Positions 1 to 10,240 of a DNA stretch of 64,000 bases are shown one piece after another. The DNA lies in NCBI GenBank assembly GCA_039707655.1, contig CM077668.1, forward strand, positions 65,985,086 to 66,049,085, in the 5' to 3' direction. A program made the position numbers and the translations under genes. This DNA is from Elymus sibiricus. Lineage: Eukaryota > Streptophyta > Magnoliopsida > Poales > Poaceae. The notes beneath the pieces were generated by a model. That model did not search any database and was not told the origin of the DNA. It saw only the letters and a list, made by a program, of their open reading frames with translations. The number at the start of each line of letters is the position of its first letter. The first letter of the stretch is position 1.

Positions 1-136
1 TTCGATCACCGGAGCCGTCATCTTCTCTTCCCTCACCATCGGAGTTGTTGAGAAACTGTGAGAGGCTATCATCACCTCCGTCGCGGATTATATCCCCCAA
101 CATCTCTTCTTTTTCTAAGTCTCTGTCGTGTTCCAT
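1..136 (-). CDS. Partial acidic ORF open at the window edge
   Basis: A minus-strand reading frame opens with an ATG at 134-136 and stays open for 45 codons to the window edge. The predicted peptide is acidic (many Asp, Glu and Gly) and contains DIIRDGGDDSLSQFLNNSDG. Just upstream of the ATG on this strand (about 142) is a sequence resembling a splice acceptor, TATTTGCAG. I do not recognise the product with certainty. Its acidic leader and position, leftwards of CACTA-type sequence on the same strand, would suit the start of a second CACTA gene, but that is inference. The rest of the gene lies outside the window. Confidence 0.3.
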   Translation of the reverse strand, partial: MEHDRDLEKEEMLGDIIRDGGDDSLSQFLNNSDGEGREDDGSGDR

Positions 137-1430
137 AGTTTCTGCAAATATTACAACATGGGAATATACAACCATGAGAGATGGATTAGTGGCAAACATA
201 GACCTAATCACAACAAGGAATCATATGCATATGAGCAACGGATTAGTGGATTATCGGGGTTATGTTTTAACGACCCCCTCCCGTCATGTCGAAGTCAATG
301 AACAACATGAAAATTTGTAAGTGATTGCTAAACTTTTATGCTTCATTTATATGAAGATCAATTATCCAATATAACTATGTTCGCGATATGAGGCATTGGA
401 CATTATCTAGAATCATATCTGATGAGTCGTCCTATCTTTCGGGAGAGGATACTTTGCGGACCGCCTCTCTCATGCGTGTGCGATGTCCAAATCAGGTTTT
501 CATATGCCTCAAAATCAAAGGGAAATCTCCTCTCACAACTCTCCGCGGTGCCCAACAATCTGAAATCATTCACTAATATTGATGTTGGACTCGACTAAAT
601 ATGCACTCCAAAGTCCAATCAACTATATAAGCCCGCGGTGATCAAACACATACATGTTACAAAAATTTCTATGTTCACAAAAACCTAAAAAAATTCTCTT
701 CCATCTCATCTAATCTTCACAAAACATCTATCTTTCACATTGAGTATATGTATCTAAAAACCTAGTAAAACTACACAAAACAAACAAAAAAATTCAGCCA
801 TCTCCATCTCATCTCATCCATCTCCATCTCATCTCATCCATCTCATCTCATCTCAATGAACAAAAATTTATATTACACATGAAAATATCACAAATTCATT
901 ACATACGCTCGGAACAAAAATATCACAAATGAAATGACTTTGATCATGAATAATGCTATAAAAAATGACTTTGATCATGAATAATGCTATAAAACATTTG
1001 CATAAATATTACACATGAATAATATCAATGACTTTGAGATCATGAATAATGCTATAACTCTTTTCCACCTTACAAAAATATTTCTACAATATTTACTAAA
1101 ATTCCAAAGTTGGAATTTATTTTGTTCATGGTTTCTTTGGTTTACAAAGGAACCATATTTTCTACAAGTCTTCTGCTCCCACGAAAATTATCCTAGCAAC
1201 TAGACGGTACCTACAACCCATTTCACCAAAGACTTTGGGTTCCACGGTTCAAAAATTTCAAATTTCCTTCAATTCAAATTTGGACCAGAAACAAACTCTC
1301 TGATACAAACTCAATTTTTATAGCTCCAAAAATTCTAAAACTTTGCCAAACTCTCTTATAGACATCAACACCTCACCACAAAAATTCCTCAAAATTCCTA
1401 AAATGCCTAGACCTCTCTGTCATTTCATCA
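137..1430. other. AT-rich non-coding stretch
   Basis: No convincing gene is present. Two short near-identical repeats, ATGACTTTGATCATGAATAA, lie at about 933-985, with a related copy near 1027. A run of CATCTCCATCTCATCTCATC lies at about 800-855. Short ORFs here look random. The stretch is probably transposon interior, but I see no termini. Confidence 0.4.
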
Positions 1431-1439
1431 TATAGGTTG

Positions 1440-1890
1440 TGTGCACACTGTTCACTGTCGAAAAAATCAGTTATCTGAATTTGGTTCAGAGAGAGGGGTC
1501 AGCGTCGGCCAGCAGCGCGGGCGGCGTCAGGGTCGGCGTCGGCGTCGGGGTCGGCCAGCAGTGCGGGTGGCCGGCGTCGGTGTCGGCGGCATCAGCGTCG
1601 GCGCCCAGCAGGGGGGGGAATAGGAGGAGGAGGGGATCGGAACGGCGCTCACAGCGAGGAGGCGTCGGCGACGGCGTCGGGGCAGGGCTCGGGGACGGCG
1701 TCGGGGGCGGCGACGAGGAGCGGGCTCGGGGAGGAGGGCGAGGAGGTCCGGCGACAAGGAGGGCGGGCAGGTCCGGCGACGAGGAGCGGGCTCGGGGACG
1801 GCTCGGAGGCGACGGCGAGGTCCGGCAGCCTGGCGGCGTTGAGGTGGTCTTCGGCGTCGGGGGAGAGGGAGATCGAAAACTGCAGATGGT
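1440..1890 (-). other. GC-rich exon-like segment (CACTA first-exon type)
   Basis: This is a strongly GC-rich block of GGCGTCGG/CGCCGACG-type repeats. Read on the minus strand it lies just downstream of a TATA-like TGTATATAAG (about 1914-1923) and of CACTA subterminal repeats (1929-2110). The minus-strand CACTA at 3526-8381 has the same order: repeats, TATA, then GC-rich exon. The likely reading is the 5' transcribed part of another minus-strand CACTA copy running off the left edge. ORFs exist on both strands because of the composition and I do not call a protein. Confidence 0.35.
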
Positions 1891-1928
1891 GTTTGGAAAA
1901 TTTTCTAAGTGCTGCTTATATACACAGA

Positions 1929-2110
1929 GTTTTAGTCCCGGTTGGTGGCTCCAACCGGGACTAAAGGCCCCCCTTTAGTCCCGGTCCGAGCCACCAAGCG
2001 GGACTAAAGGGTTGGGTGAAATTTACCTTTGGTCCCGGTTGGTGGCTCGGACCGGGACTAAAGGGGGGCCTTTAGTCCCGGTTGGATCCACCAACCGGGA
2101 CTAAAGGGTT
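1929..2110. repeat. CACTA subterminal inverted repeats (TTTAGTCCCGGTTGGTGG type)
   Basis: At least four copies of TTTAGTCCCGGTTGGTGG or its complement CCAACCGGGACTAAAGG are arranged as back-to-back hairpins. Similar motifs recur at 3255-3277 and 8101-8340. Such short palindromes next to the ends are typical of grass CACTA elements and serve as transposase binding regions in characterised En/Spm members. A folded transcript would give miRNA-like hairpins, but these are transposon repeats. Confidence 0.75.
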
Positions 2111-3385
2111 GGTCCTGGCACAGCCGAGGGGCGGTGGGAGTTTAGTCCGACCTCGCCAAGCGAGAGGCACTCGCAGCGGTTTATAAGCCCGCCTGCGGCT
2201 ACCGTTGCAAGCTCCTCTCAAAGCACAGACAGCTATTCGTCTGACCTGGCCCCTCTCTGCCCTGTGGGTCCTACTGACAGCAGAAATTCGTTCCCCACGG
2301 GCCTGCATCCTGGCCCATATATAGTTGGGTTTCTAGTCGTATGCAGGCCGTGGTGTGTGAATTCTGCTGCTAGTAGGCGGACATTTTTTTTATTTTTTGC
2401 ATATGTTATGTCAATTTTTTGACCTTCTTCAAATCACATCCTAATTTTTATACATACTCACTTATGTGTAATACACATGATTATCAAATAATTTCAACAA
2501 AATATATGAAATTCTAAAAAATGCAAAACTTTCATATTCTTTCTGTGTTAATGAAAGAGATCATGCCTATTTTTGGTTTTAATTCTAAAGTTTTCTTTTA
2601 AACAGATGCATACATGCCTAGTTTTCATTTAATTCTTTTTGCTATTCAAGTTTTTAATAAAAAATACTTTATGAAAATTTTAGTTGCATAAATTTTATAT
2701 TATTTTAAGTTAATATTATTTTGATCATAACTAGAGTTTTATAAAAGCTTTTTAGTTGATTCTTTTTGCTATTGAAGAATATTATAGTTTTGTTTTAGCT
2801 GATCATAACTAGAATTTTATATAACTTTATTTCATGATATAGATGTTCATCAGATAGTGACAAAATAGCTAGTTCTATCAAGTTATTTTCATATGTACCA
2901 TTGCCGCAACATATTCACCATAAATTCCGATACTTTTTATTAACCTAATTTATTTTGATGCATAGACACATAGTGATTCAAAAAAAGCCGACACCAATGT
3001 TCCCTATGTGAAGGAGATAGACCCTTACTATGAATCTTCTAGAAGAGTCATAGCATTTTCTGTTAACCTAATAATGTTATATTTTCTTTTTGTCATACAA
3101 CGTTTCTCTCTTATCATCTCCGATCAGAGAAACCACATAGTACCTCCAACTTTATGTCATACAATGTTTCTCTCTTATCATATCCGATGCTTCTGCTGTA
3201 TTCATCTATGTCAAGAGGTTTAAGCCATGTCTATATTAACCTTGTTATTATATATGGAGCCACCAACCGGGACTAACCGCGTATGATCAACCTTGCAAAA
3301 CATGTGACTGAAAGGATAGGAATAATTGAAATTTCATAATTTAATAAATAATTATTATAAAATCATGTTTCAAATGCCAAAATGC
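2111..3385. other. CACTA internal/3' non-coding region
   Basis: From 2111 to about 2370 the DNA is GC-rich and contains GTTTATAAGCCCGCCTGCGG and other text I associate with grass CACTA subterminal regions. From 2370 it turns AT-rich with no gene. At 3090-3190 a segment containing TGTCATACAAYGTTTCTCTC is locally duplicated. A lone subterminal motif, CCACCAACCGGGACTAA, sits at 3259-3275. I could not find the left CACTA terminus of the element whose transposase lies at 3526-6837. Confidence 0.4.
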
Positions 3386-3525
3386 CCTAACTAGCTCTTA
3401 CAAAGATTTCCCTCCGGTTTGTCCGAAGTGGCACTTTCCAGCTATAAGTCCGGAAACTCACACTAGAGAGAAAGTGATGGCGGTGAAGCCAGTCACATCC
3501 CAGAGTGGGATCTTGGGGTATAAAA

Positions 3526-6500
3526 CTATTTCTTCGCGTGTGTCCCTTGCTTATTGCGCCGTAACCATGGATAATCTTCATCATTTAACAGGATGCTTGG
3601 GTCAGTCTTCACTCTGAAGGGAGAAATTTCATGAAACTTTTCATAATCTTCTGACATGTCTGTCTTGTCCTCCACTCCCACGATGTTTCTTTTCCCTGAA
3701 AGAACTATGTGGCGCTTTGGCTCATCGTATGATGTATTCGCTTCCTTATCTTTTCTTTTTCTTAGTTTGGTAGACATGTCCTTCACATAGAAAACCTGCG
3801 CCACATCATTGGCTAGGACGAATGGTTCATCTGTGTACCCAAGATTGCTGAGATCCACTATAGTCATTCCGTACTGCGGGTCTACCTGTACCCCGCCTCC
3901 TGACAGATTGACCCATTTGCACCGAAACAAAGGGACCTTAAAATCACGTCCATAGTCAAGTTCCCATATGTCCTCTATGTAACCATAATATGTGTCCTTT
4001 CCCCTGTTGGTTGCTGCATCAAAGCAGACACCACTGTTTTGGTTGGTGCTCTTTTTATCTTGGGCGATCGTGTAAATTGTATTCCCATTTATCTCGTACC
4101 CTTGGAAAGTCAATACAGTCAAAGATGGTGTCCTAGCCAACAAGTACAGCTCATCTCCAAAAGTGGTGTTACCCATGAGATGTGTTTGCAACCAACAGCC
4201 GAAAGCCCCCATGTGTTCACGTGTAATCCAGTCGTCAAACTGCTCCGGGTGTTTGGAGCGTAGAATATTCTTGTGTTCATTGATATACGGGGCCACCAAG
4301 GTAGAATTCTGTAGAACTGTGTAGTGTGCTTGCGCCCAAGAATGCCCGTCCCTACATATTATTGAGTTCGGTCCTAGCGTGCCTTTTCCACCCAGTCTCC
4401 CCTCATGCCGCGATTCAGGAACACCAATCGGCTTAAGGTCAGGAATAAAGTCAACACAAAACTCAGTGACCTCCTCTGTTTGATGGCCCGTGGAGATGCT
4501 TCCTTCTAGCCTAGCATGGTTACGAACATATTTCTTTAAGACTCCTATGAACCTCTCAAAGGGGAACATATTGTGTAGAAATACAGGACCCAGAATTGCA
4601 ATCTCGTTGACTAGGTGAACTAGGACATGCGTCATAATACTGAAGAAGGATGGTGGGAACAACAACTCAAAACTGACAAGACATTGGACCAAATCATTCT
4701 GTAACCTTGGTAGGATTTCTGGATCGATTACCTTCTGAGAAATTGCATTGAGGAATGCACATAGCTTTTCAATGGCTAATCGAATATTTTCTGGTAGAAG
4801 CCCCCTCAATGCAACCGGAAGCAGTTGCGTCATAATCACGTGGCAGTCATGAGACTTTAGGTTCTGGAATTTTTTCTCTGCCATATTTATTATTCCCTTT
4901 ATATTCGACGAGAAGCCAGACGGGACCATGATACTCAGCAGGCATTCAAAAAAGATTTCCTTCTCTGCTTTGGTAAGAGCGTAGCTGGCAGGACCTTGAT
5001 ACTGCTTTGGATGCATGCCGTCTGTTTCGTTCATATGTTGTTGGTCCTCCCGTGCCTCCAGTGTATCTTTGGTCGTCCCATAGACGCCCAAGAAGCCTAG
5101 CAGGTTCACGCAAAGATTCTTCGTCACGTGCATCACGTCGATTGCAGAGCGGACCTCTAGGTCTTTCCAATAGGGTAGGTCCCAAAATCTAGATTTCTTC
5201 TTCCACATGGGTGCGTGTCCGTCAGCGACATTCGGAATAGATTGTCCGTCAGCGACATTCGGAATAGATTGTCCGCCAGGACCCTTTCCAAAGATTACTT
5301 GTAAATCCTTAACCATATCAAGTATATCATCACCAGTACGGAGGACAGGATTCTTCCGGTGATCTGCCTCACCTTTGAATTGCTTGCCTTTCTTTCTTAA
5401 GGCATGCTTGGTTGGAAGAAATCGACGATGTCCCAGGTACACATTCTTCTTACATTTATCCAAATATATACTTTCGGTCTCATCTAAACAGTGCGTGCAT
5501 GCCTGGTATCCCTTGTTTCTCTGTCCTGAAAGGTTACTAAGAGCAGGCCAATTATTGATGGTTACAAACAGCAACGCTCGTAGGTCAAATTCCTGCTGTT
5601 TGTGCTCATCCCACACATGTACACCTTTTATGTCCCACAGCTGTAAAAATTCTTCAACTAATGGCCTTAGGTACACATCAATGTCGTTGCCGGGTTGCTT
5701 AGGGCCTTGGATGAGCATTGGCATCATAATGAACTTCCGCTTCATGCACAACCAAGGAGGAAGGTTATAGATACATAGAGTCACAGGCCAGGTGCTATGA
5801 TTGCTGCTCTGCTCCCCAAAAGGATTAATGCCATCTGTACTTATACCAAACCATAAGTTCCTTGCGTCACCTGCAAAGTCCGGCCACTTTCTCTCGATTT
5901 TTCTCCACTGCGACCCATCAGCGGGTACTCTCAACTTCCCGTCTTTCTTACGGTCTTCTTTGTGCCATCGCAACAACTTGGCATGCTCTTTGTTTCTGAA
6001 CAGACGTTTCAACCGTGGTATTATAGGAGAATACCACATCACCTTGGCAGGAACCCTCTTCCTGGGGCGCTCGCCCTCAACATCACCAGGGTCATCTCGT
6101 CTGATCTTATACCGCAATGCACCGCATAACGGGCATGCATTCAAATTCTCGTACTACTCACCGCGGTAGAGGATGCAGTCATTAGGGCATGCATGTATCT
6201 TCTGCACCTCTAATCCTAGAGGGTAGAGAACCTTCTTTGCTTCGTACGTACTGTCAGGCAATTCGTTATCCTTTGGAAGCTTCTTCTTCATTATTTTCAG
6301 TAGCTTCCCAAATCCCTTGTCGGATAAACCATTCTCTGCATTCCATTGCAGCAATTCCAGTGCGGTACCGAGCTTTGTGTTGCCATCTTCGCAATTTGGG
6401 TACAACCCTTTTTTGTGATCCTCTAACATGCGATCGAACTTCAACTTCTCCCTTTCACTTTCGCATCCTCTCTGTGCATCAACAATGACCCGGCGAAGAT

Positions 6501-6837
6501 CTTCATCGGGCACATCTGGTGCCTCTTGATCTTCAGCTTCCCCCGTTGCAGTATCACCGTATTCAGGGAACATATGATAGTTGTCATCATCCTCTTCTTC
6601 TTCGTTGTCTTCCATCATAACCCCTCTTTCTCCGTGCTTGGTCCAAACATTATAGTGGGGCATGAAACCCTTCTCAAGCAGGTGGAAGTGAAGGGTTTTC
6701 GAGGAAGAGTAATCCTTCGTATTCTCACAGACAGTACATGGACAATACATAAAACCATTCTGCTTGTTTGCCTCAGCCACATCGAGAAAATTATGCAGGT
6801 CCGTAATGTAGTCGGAGGTGCGTCGGTCACCGTACAT
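3526..6837 (-). pseudogene. TNP2-type CACTA transposase (Transposase_21), one in-frame stop
   Basis: The gene encodes the CACTA transposase, which cuts and moves the element. One frame runs from ATG 6837 to the stop at 3526 and is broken only by a TAG at 6154-6156, splitting it into 227 and about 875 codons. The N-terminal part has the transposase-associated domain with cysteine pairs (YCPCTVCENTKD). The second part has the catalytic core motifs STDGINPFG and IDVMHVTKN. These are followed by DUF4218-like (SHDCHVIMTQLLP) and DUF4216-like (YYGYIEDIWELDYG) regions, the usual order for the family. A 27-bp tandem duplication at about 5218-5271 repeats GQSIPNVAD. The total length of about 1,100 codons fits a full-length member. 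The stop makes activity doubtful unless it is read through or is a sequencing error. Confidence 0.88.
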
Positions 6838-7079
6838 CCATTACCGGTTCATCTGCGTGCATTATATAATTAAGTATATCAAAAACCATTACAGAACATC
6901 ATGAATAGAGAAATGACCAAATTAATACAAGTTCATCATCACATTAAAACCAAAGTACAGTAGTGATCAAATGTTATTACTGAAAAAGTAAATACATAAA
7001 GTTCATACATAGTTCTCATAGAACAACATACAGCTCTCTAGAGCATCTAATTAAAACATACATTGAAACTAACATACAA
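6838..7079. other. AT-rich spacer between two CACTA genes
   Basis: This non-coding stretch lies upstream of the transposase ATG and downstream of the small coiled-coil ORF. On the minus strand it could hold an intron or 5' leader of the transposase. No specific site is recognised. Confidence 0.4.
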
Positions 7080-7385
7080 TTATGTAAAACATTTAAATGC
7101 AACAACAAATGCGATCAAAATCGCAACTAAGGTAACAATTGATCCAACAGCATAATGATACCAAGCCTCATTATCAATGGCATATTTTCTAATCTTTCTA
7201 ATCTTCAAGCGCATTGCATCCATCTGGATCTTGTGTAGATCGACGACATCGGCAACATGCAACTCCAATTTCATCTTCTCTTCTTCAACTCTTTTCAATT
7301 TTTCTTTCAAATAATTGTTTTCTTTTTCAACTAAATTTAACCTCTCGACAAGAGGGTCGGTTGGAATTTCCGGTTCACATACCTC
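7080..7385 (-). CDS. Small coiled-coil protein with C-terminal membrane segment (CACTA accessory ORF)
   Basis: The frame is open from 7385 to the stop at 7080, with the first ATG at 7308-7310. Its N-terminal part is a charged heptad-like helix (EKLKRVEEEKMKLELHVADV) that extends upstream of the ATG as ERLNLVEKENNYLKEKL. The end is a hydrophobic span, VGSIVTLVAILIAFVVAFKC, that should cross a membrane. An in-frame TAG at 7386-7388 separates it from upstream coding-like sequence (SVYDNYADQLDIDVFI), so the real gene is probably longer and spliced, with a donor-like GTATAT near 7473. It lies just before the transposase on the same strand. I believe similar ORFs accompany other grass CACTA elements, possibly as the C-terminus of a GRF-zinc-finger protein, but no zinc-finger cysteines are visible here. 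Its function is unknown. Confidence 0.55.
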   Translation of the reverse strand, partial: EVCEPEIPTDPLVERLNLVEKENNYLKEKLKRVEEEKMKLELHVADVVDLHKIQMDAMRLKIRKIRKYAIDNEAWYHYAVGSIVTLVAILIAFVVAFKCFT

Positions 7386-8082
7386 CTAGATAAAGACATC
7401 TATGTCAAGTTGGTCGGCATAATTGTCATAAACACTAAATGAATCAAATAGTTATAAAAGATAATATACCACATCCGAATCATAGACCGGACGAGAGCCG
7501 ACGGGGGCGGATACCCAAACCATGGCACTATATAATAACATACAATAATACAAGTAAGAAAATTATACAAGTAGCTATATAAATCATACAAGTAACAATT
7601 TTTTCTTTAAAAAAAGATAAGAACAAGAGGCTCACCACGGTGGTGCCGGCGACGAGATCGGCGCGGGCGATCGACGGCGGTGAGGACGGGGACGGGGACA
7701 GGACGGCACCCTACACATGTGCAAACTAAGAAGTTAATTTGAGCTCAAATTGTGCATCTAAATCAAATAAACTCCCACATACACTCCTCCACTAAAACCC
7801 ACAAACCACACTACTTCTAGAGCATTTGAAATGAGCTAAACTAGCAGTGAGAGATGAAAGGATGAAGTTGCCAACCTTTTTAGAACACTTGGATAGTTGG
7901 TGCACCGCCAAACCTAGACAAATCTTGGGGAAAATGGAGCTTGGAGGAAGAACAGAGGAGAAAGCTTAAGTGTGGCTTCGGCATTTCATCGAACACCTCA
8001 TGTGCATATATAGGCAAAAAACAGAGTAGCCCACACCTCCACCCTTCCACGGCCAAAAAACAGAGGAGATGGGGGGACGTGG
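7386..8082 (-). other. CACTA 5' leader region with GC-rich exon
   Basis: On the minus strand this lies between the promoter and the small ORF. It includes a GC-rich exon-like block (about 7630-7720) followed by AT-rich sequence. No independent gene is supported. Confidence 0.4.
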
Positions 8083-8092
8083 ATATATATAG
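8083..8092 (-). promoter_or_regulatory. TATA-like site of the CACTA element
   Basis: CCTATATATA on the minus strand lies between the subterminal repeats and the GC-rich leader exon, about 290 bp inside the terminus. Position and composition suit the promoter for the accessory and transposase genes. No start site can be fixed. Confidence 0.4.
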
Positions 8093-8100
8093 GGAAAACT

Positions 8101-8340
8101 TTAGTCCCGGTTTGTGTCTAAAACCGGGACTAATGGCCTACCCTTTAGTCCCGGTTCCAGACACCAACCGGGACTAAAGGGCAGCAACCCATTTAGTCCC
8201 GGTTGGTGGCTGGAACCGGGACTAAAGGTCCCAGCCGAACCGGGACTGATGCCTGCCGAGGCCCGGCCGGCGTCCTAGCCTCTCGAACCGGGACTGATGC
8301 TCCCATTAGTCCCGGTTCGTAACACAACCGGGGCTAATGC
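8101..8340. repeat. CACTA 5' subterminal repeats
   Basis: This region holds several inverted copies of TTTAGTCCCGGTT and AACCGGGACTAA, with drifted variants reading ACTGATG and GGGGCTAATG near the terminus. It is the same motif family as 1929-2110. The arrays should bind the element's own transposase. Confidence 0.8.
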
Positions 8341-8383
8341 TCTGATCTGGCCAGGACCAAAGCCCTGTTTTCTACTATTGTAG

Positions 8384-9260
8384 GCTGCAGTCAAAATCCT
8401 TCGCAAAGTGGCCCATCTCGTTGCAGTTATAGCATTTGACCTTGAACATACCCAAGTCACATGGCTTCCGCTCATTAGATCGGTCTGCCTTATAAGTGCA
8501 CCGCCTCTAATGGTGTCCCCCGTGCGTTGCTTGAGCCTTCACCAGTGTCACGCCTTCTTTTGCTACTTGGGGCCTCCCAATCTACGTGTGAGTACAAGAG
8601 TTGATCACCACCTCCCGCCTTTCCTTTCCAATAGCCACAGACATTCTCTTCTGATGTCCGTTGGCGTCTGATCGCCTCCGTTATGGTCATGTCCTAGATG
8701 TCGGTAAGTTGCTTGAGCGTGCGGATGATGTACGTGAATTCGTCAGTCACCTAACTGAAAATTTTCTCCACGATCTCGACTTCCTCGAGCTCTCCCACCA
8801 AAGTAGTGAGACACATGGCATAGTCATTCACCTATTCGGTTTCCTCCATCTGCAACTTGTGAAATTGGCACTTCAGCACTTGTGCCCGAGCCTTTGTGAC
8901 GTGGTCTTCTCCAATTCTCATATCCTTTTTTTTGCGAATATAATTCTCATATCCTTGAGTGTGCTCCACGCCTCTCTTGCCATCTCAAACTCGGCCAATG
9001 TGATCAGCACGGAATCCGACATGGATTGGGCTATGGTGGGCATGGCACCTTCGTCGCACTCTCCGTCGACATCGTCGTCCGTGATTGCCTGACACACTCG
9101 AAGTGTTCAGAAAATAATATTCATCTTCACTGCCCACACGCCATAGTTGACGTCGGTCAGCATAGGTACTGGATGGGGATGTTATAACGCGACAGTACGT
9201 TGGCGCCGCTCGTCCTCCACCACTGGTCGCTGATTTGCCGCACTTCTTCACCTTGTCGCC
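8384..9260 (-). pseudogene. Copia gag (UBN2/DUF4219 type), degenerate
   Basis: The gene would encode the nucleocapsid polyprotein. The minus strand shows YGVWAVKMNIIF, the usual N-terminal gag signature, then FEMAREAWSTLKDM, and a CCHC zinc knuckle CYNCNEMGHFAKDF at about 8400-8450. Reading requires frame changes and passes stop codons (one directly after IIF), so it is not functional. An alternative open frame from ATG 9350 runs out of register with these motifs. Truncation at 8384 is by the CACTA insertion. Confidence 0.75.
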
Positions 9261-9367
9261 TTTCTTGTTTGCCTTGGAGCCTTTGTTACTCGACTTGCTC
9301 GCTTTGGAACCGCCATTGCCGGACGTGGCTGACTCAACGTCGGTGTTCATTATTGTAGAACGTCGAG

Positions 9368-9380
9368 GCTCTAGATACCA
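9368..9380 (-). other. Copia primer-binding site
   Basis: TGGTATCTAGAGC on the minus strand begins two bases after the LTR end. It matches the common TGGTATCAGAGC initiator-tRNA-Met site with one change. Confidence 0.8.
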
Positions 9381-9382
9381 AT

Positions 9383-9780
9383 TGTTGATATTTTGAACTC
9401 TAGATCAAATCATCAGGAGCTGTGTACAAGCTAGCTTCCAAGCAAGTAGGCAAGCAAGAGTGGCGTTAGATAGGACGAGCGCGTTTGCTCTCGCTACGTG
9501 GCCCAATGGCAGTGGTTGCGATAGGTGGGCCTGTTCGGGCACGCGTATGGATGCACCGTACCTTACAGTTGTTATTATGTACGGCGCGATGGTATGTAAA
9601 TGAGTAACTGACGGTAACGGCCGCGCTTCCAACTGTACTGCTGGTACATGATATCATCGTGCGGTACATGACCGTCAAGGGGAAAAGTTCCATCCAGATG
9701 CCGGCGTGTCCGTAACTGTGGAAAATAAATGACAAGGCCTACTGCAATTTCCCTCCTAACCGCGGTGTGGAAAAAAAACA
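9383..9780 (-). repeat. Copia 5' LTR
   Basis: The 398-bp segment has TG...CA ends: the plus strand reads TGTTGATATT at 9383 and AAAAAAAACA at 9780. The left border is fixed by the primer-binding site. The right border is inferred from the CA end and the change of sequence into exon-like DNA. Confidence 0.65.
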
Positions 9781-10240
9781 TTTGACTGATCTGCGGTGCG
9801 CTACAGATAGAAGAGAACTTATGGCGACGGCGGAGGAGGGCGTCGATGGGCTGGAGTTCCTCTCAGATCCGCTGGATAGGTATGATTCCTACTTCATCTT
9901 CTGCAAGATAGTGACTCTGAATCTTCTGCAGCAAGCACCTCAACGATGCCTGGCTGTTCTCGCAGGTTCCCCCTGCCGGATCTTGAAGCCGCCGATTTCA
10001 CACCGGACGGCGACACGGACACTATCCTCACACAATCAGCTGTTGAATCCAGCATGGGAGATGTGGGCGACGCGCCGCTTCCCCTCCAATTAGCCATCAA
10101 CAACGGCTGTGAAGCTCTGCTTGTCCGCCGCCCATTCGCAAGAATCAGCTCAAAAGTAAGGCCCTGAAGCCCCCGGCTGGACAAAAAGGTAATGTGACTG
10201 AAATCCTGACTATTTCAGACTTGTTCATGCTTCTCGAAAT
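9781..10240 (+). other. Possible gene fragment (exon-like)
   Basis: A plus-strand ATG at 9822 opens MATAEEGVDGLEFLSDPLDR, followed by a donor-like AG|GTATGATT near 9880 and an acceptor-like CTTCTGCAG near 9930. A further coding-like frame (RFPLPDLEAADFTPDGDTDT) then runs to about 10167. Codon composition looks genic and unlike the flanking retrotransposons. I do not recognise a family. It may be a displaced exon of a host gene broken by the copia insertion on its left and the GC-rich retroposon on its right. Confidence 0.3.

Larger units (their letters stand above)
1929..8381 (-). mobile_element. CACTA (En/Spm) transposon, minus strand; left border uncertain
   Basis: The right end is clear. 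Read on the minus strand it begins CAATAGTAGAAAACAGGG (8364-8381), a one-base variant of the CACTA terminus, and the flanking TAG at 8382-8384 is a possible 3-bp target duplication. Inside come subterminal repeats (8101-8340), a TATA-like site, a GC-rich exon (about 7630-7720), a small coiled-coil ORF and the TNP2 transposase. The left limit given here is the outermost matching subterminal repeat. The true end may lie near 3255 or outside the window. The element interrupts a copia gag reading frame on its right side. Confidence 0.6.
8382..9780 (-). mobile_element. Copia LTR retrotransposon, 5' part (minus strand)
   Basis: The order on the minus strand is a 398-bp LTR (9383-9780), a tRNA-Met-type primer-binding site (9368-9380), then gag down to 8384, where the CACTA element interrupts it. 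No integrase or reverse transcriptase is in view. The rest should lie beyond the far end of the CACTA element. The sequence after the LTR at 9781, TTTGA, would be the 5-bp target duplication, but the partner copy is not visible. Confidence 0.75.

Noticed and set aside
1929..2110. miRNA-like hairpins
   Set aside because: The perfect short palindromes are explained by CACTA subterminal repeats, and the motif recurs at both ends of the element. No independent precursor is indicated.
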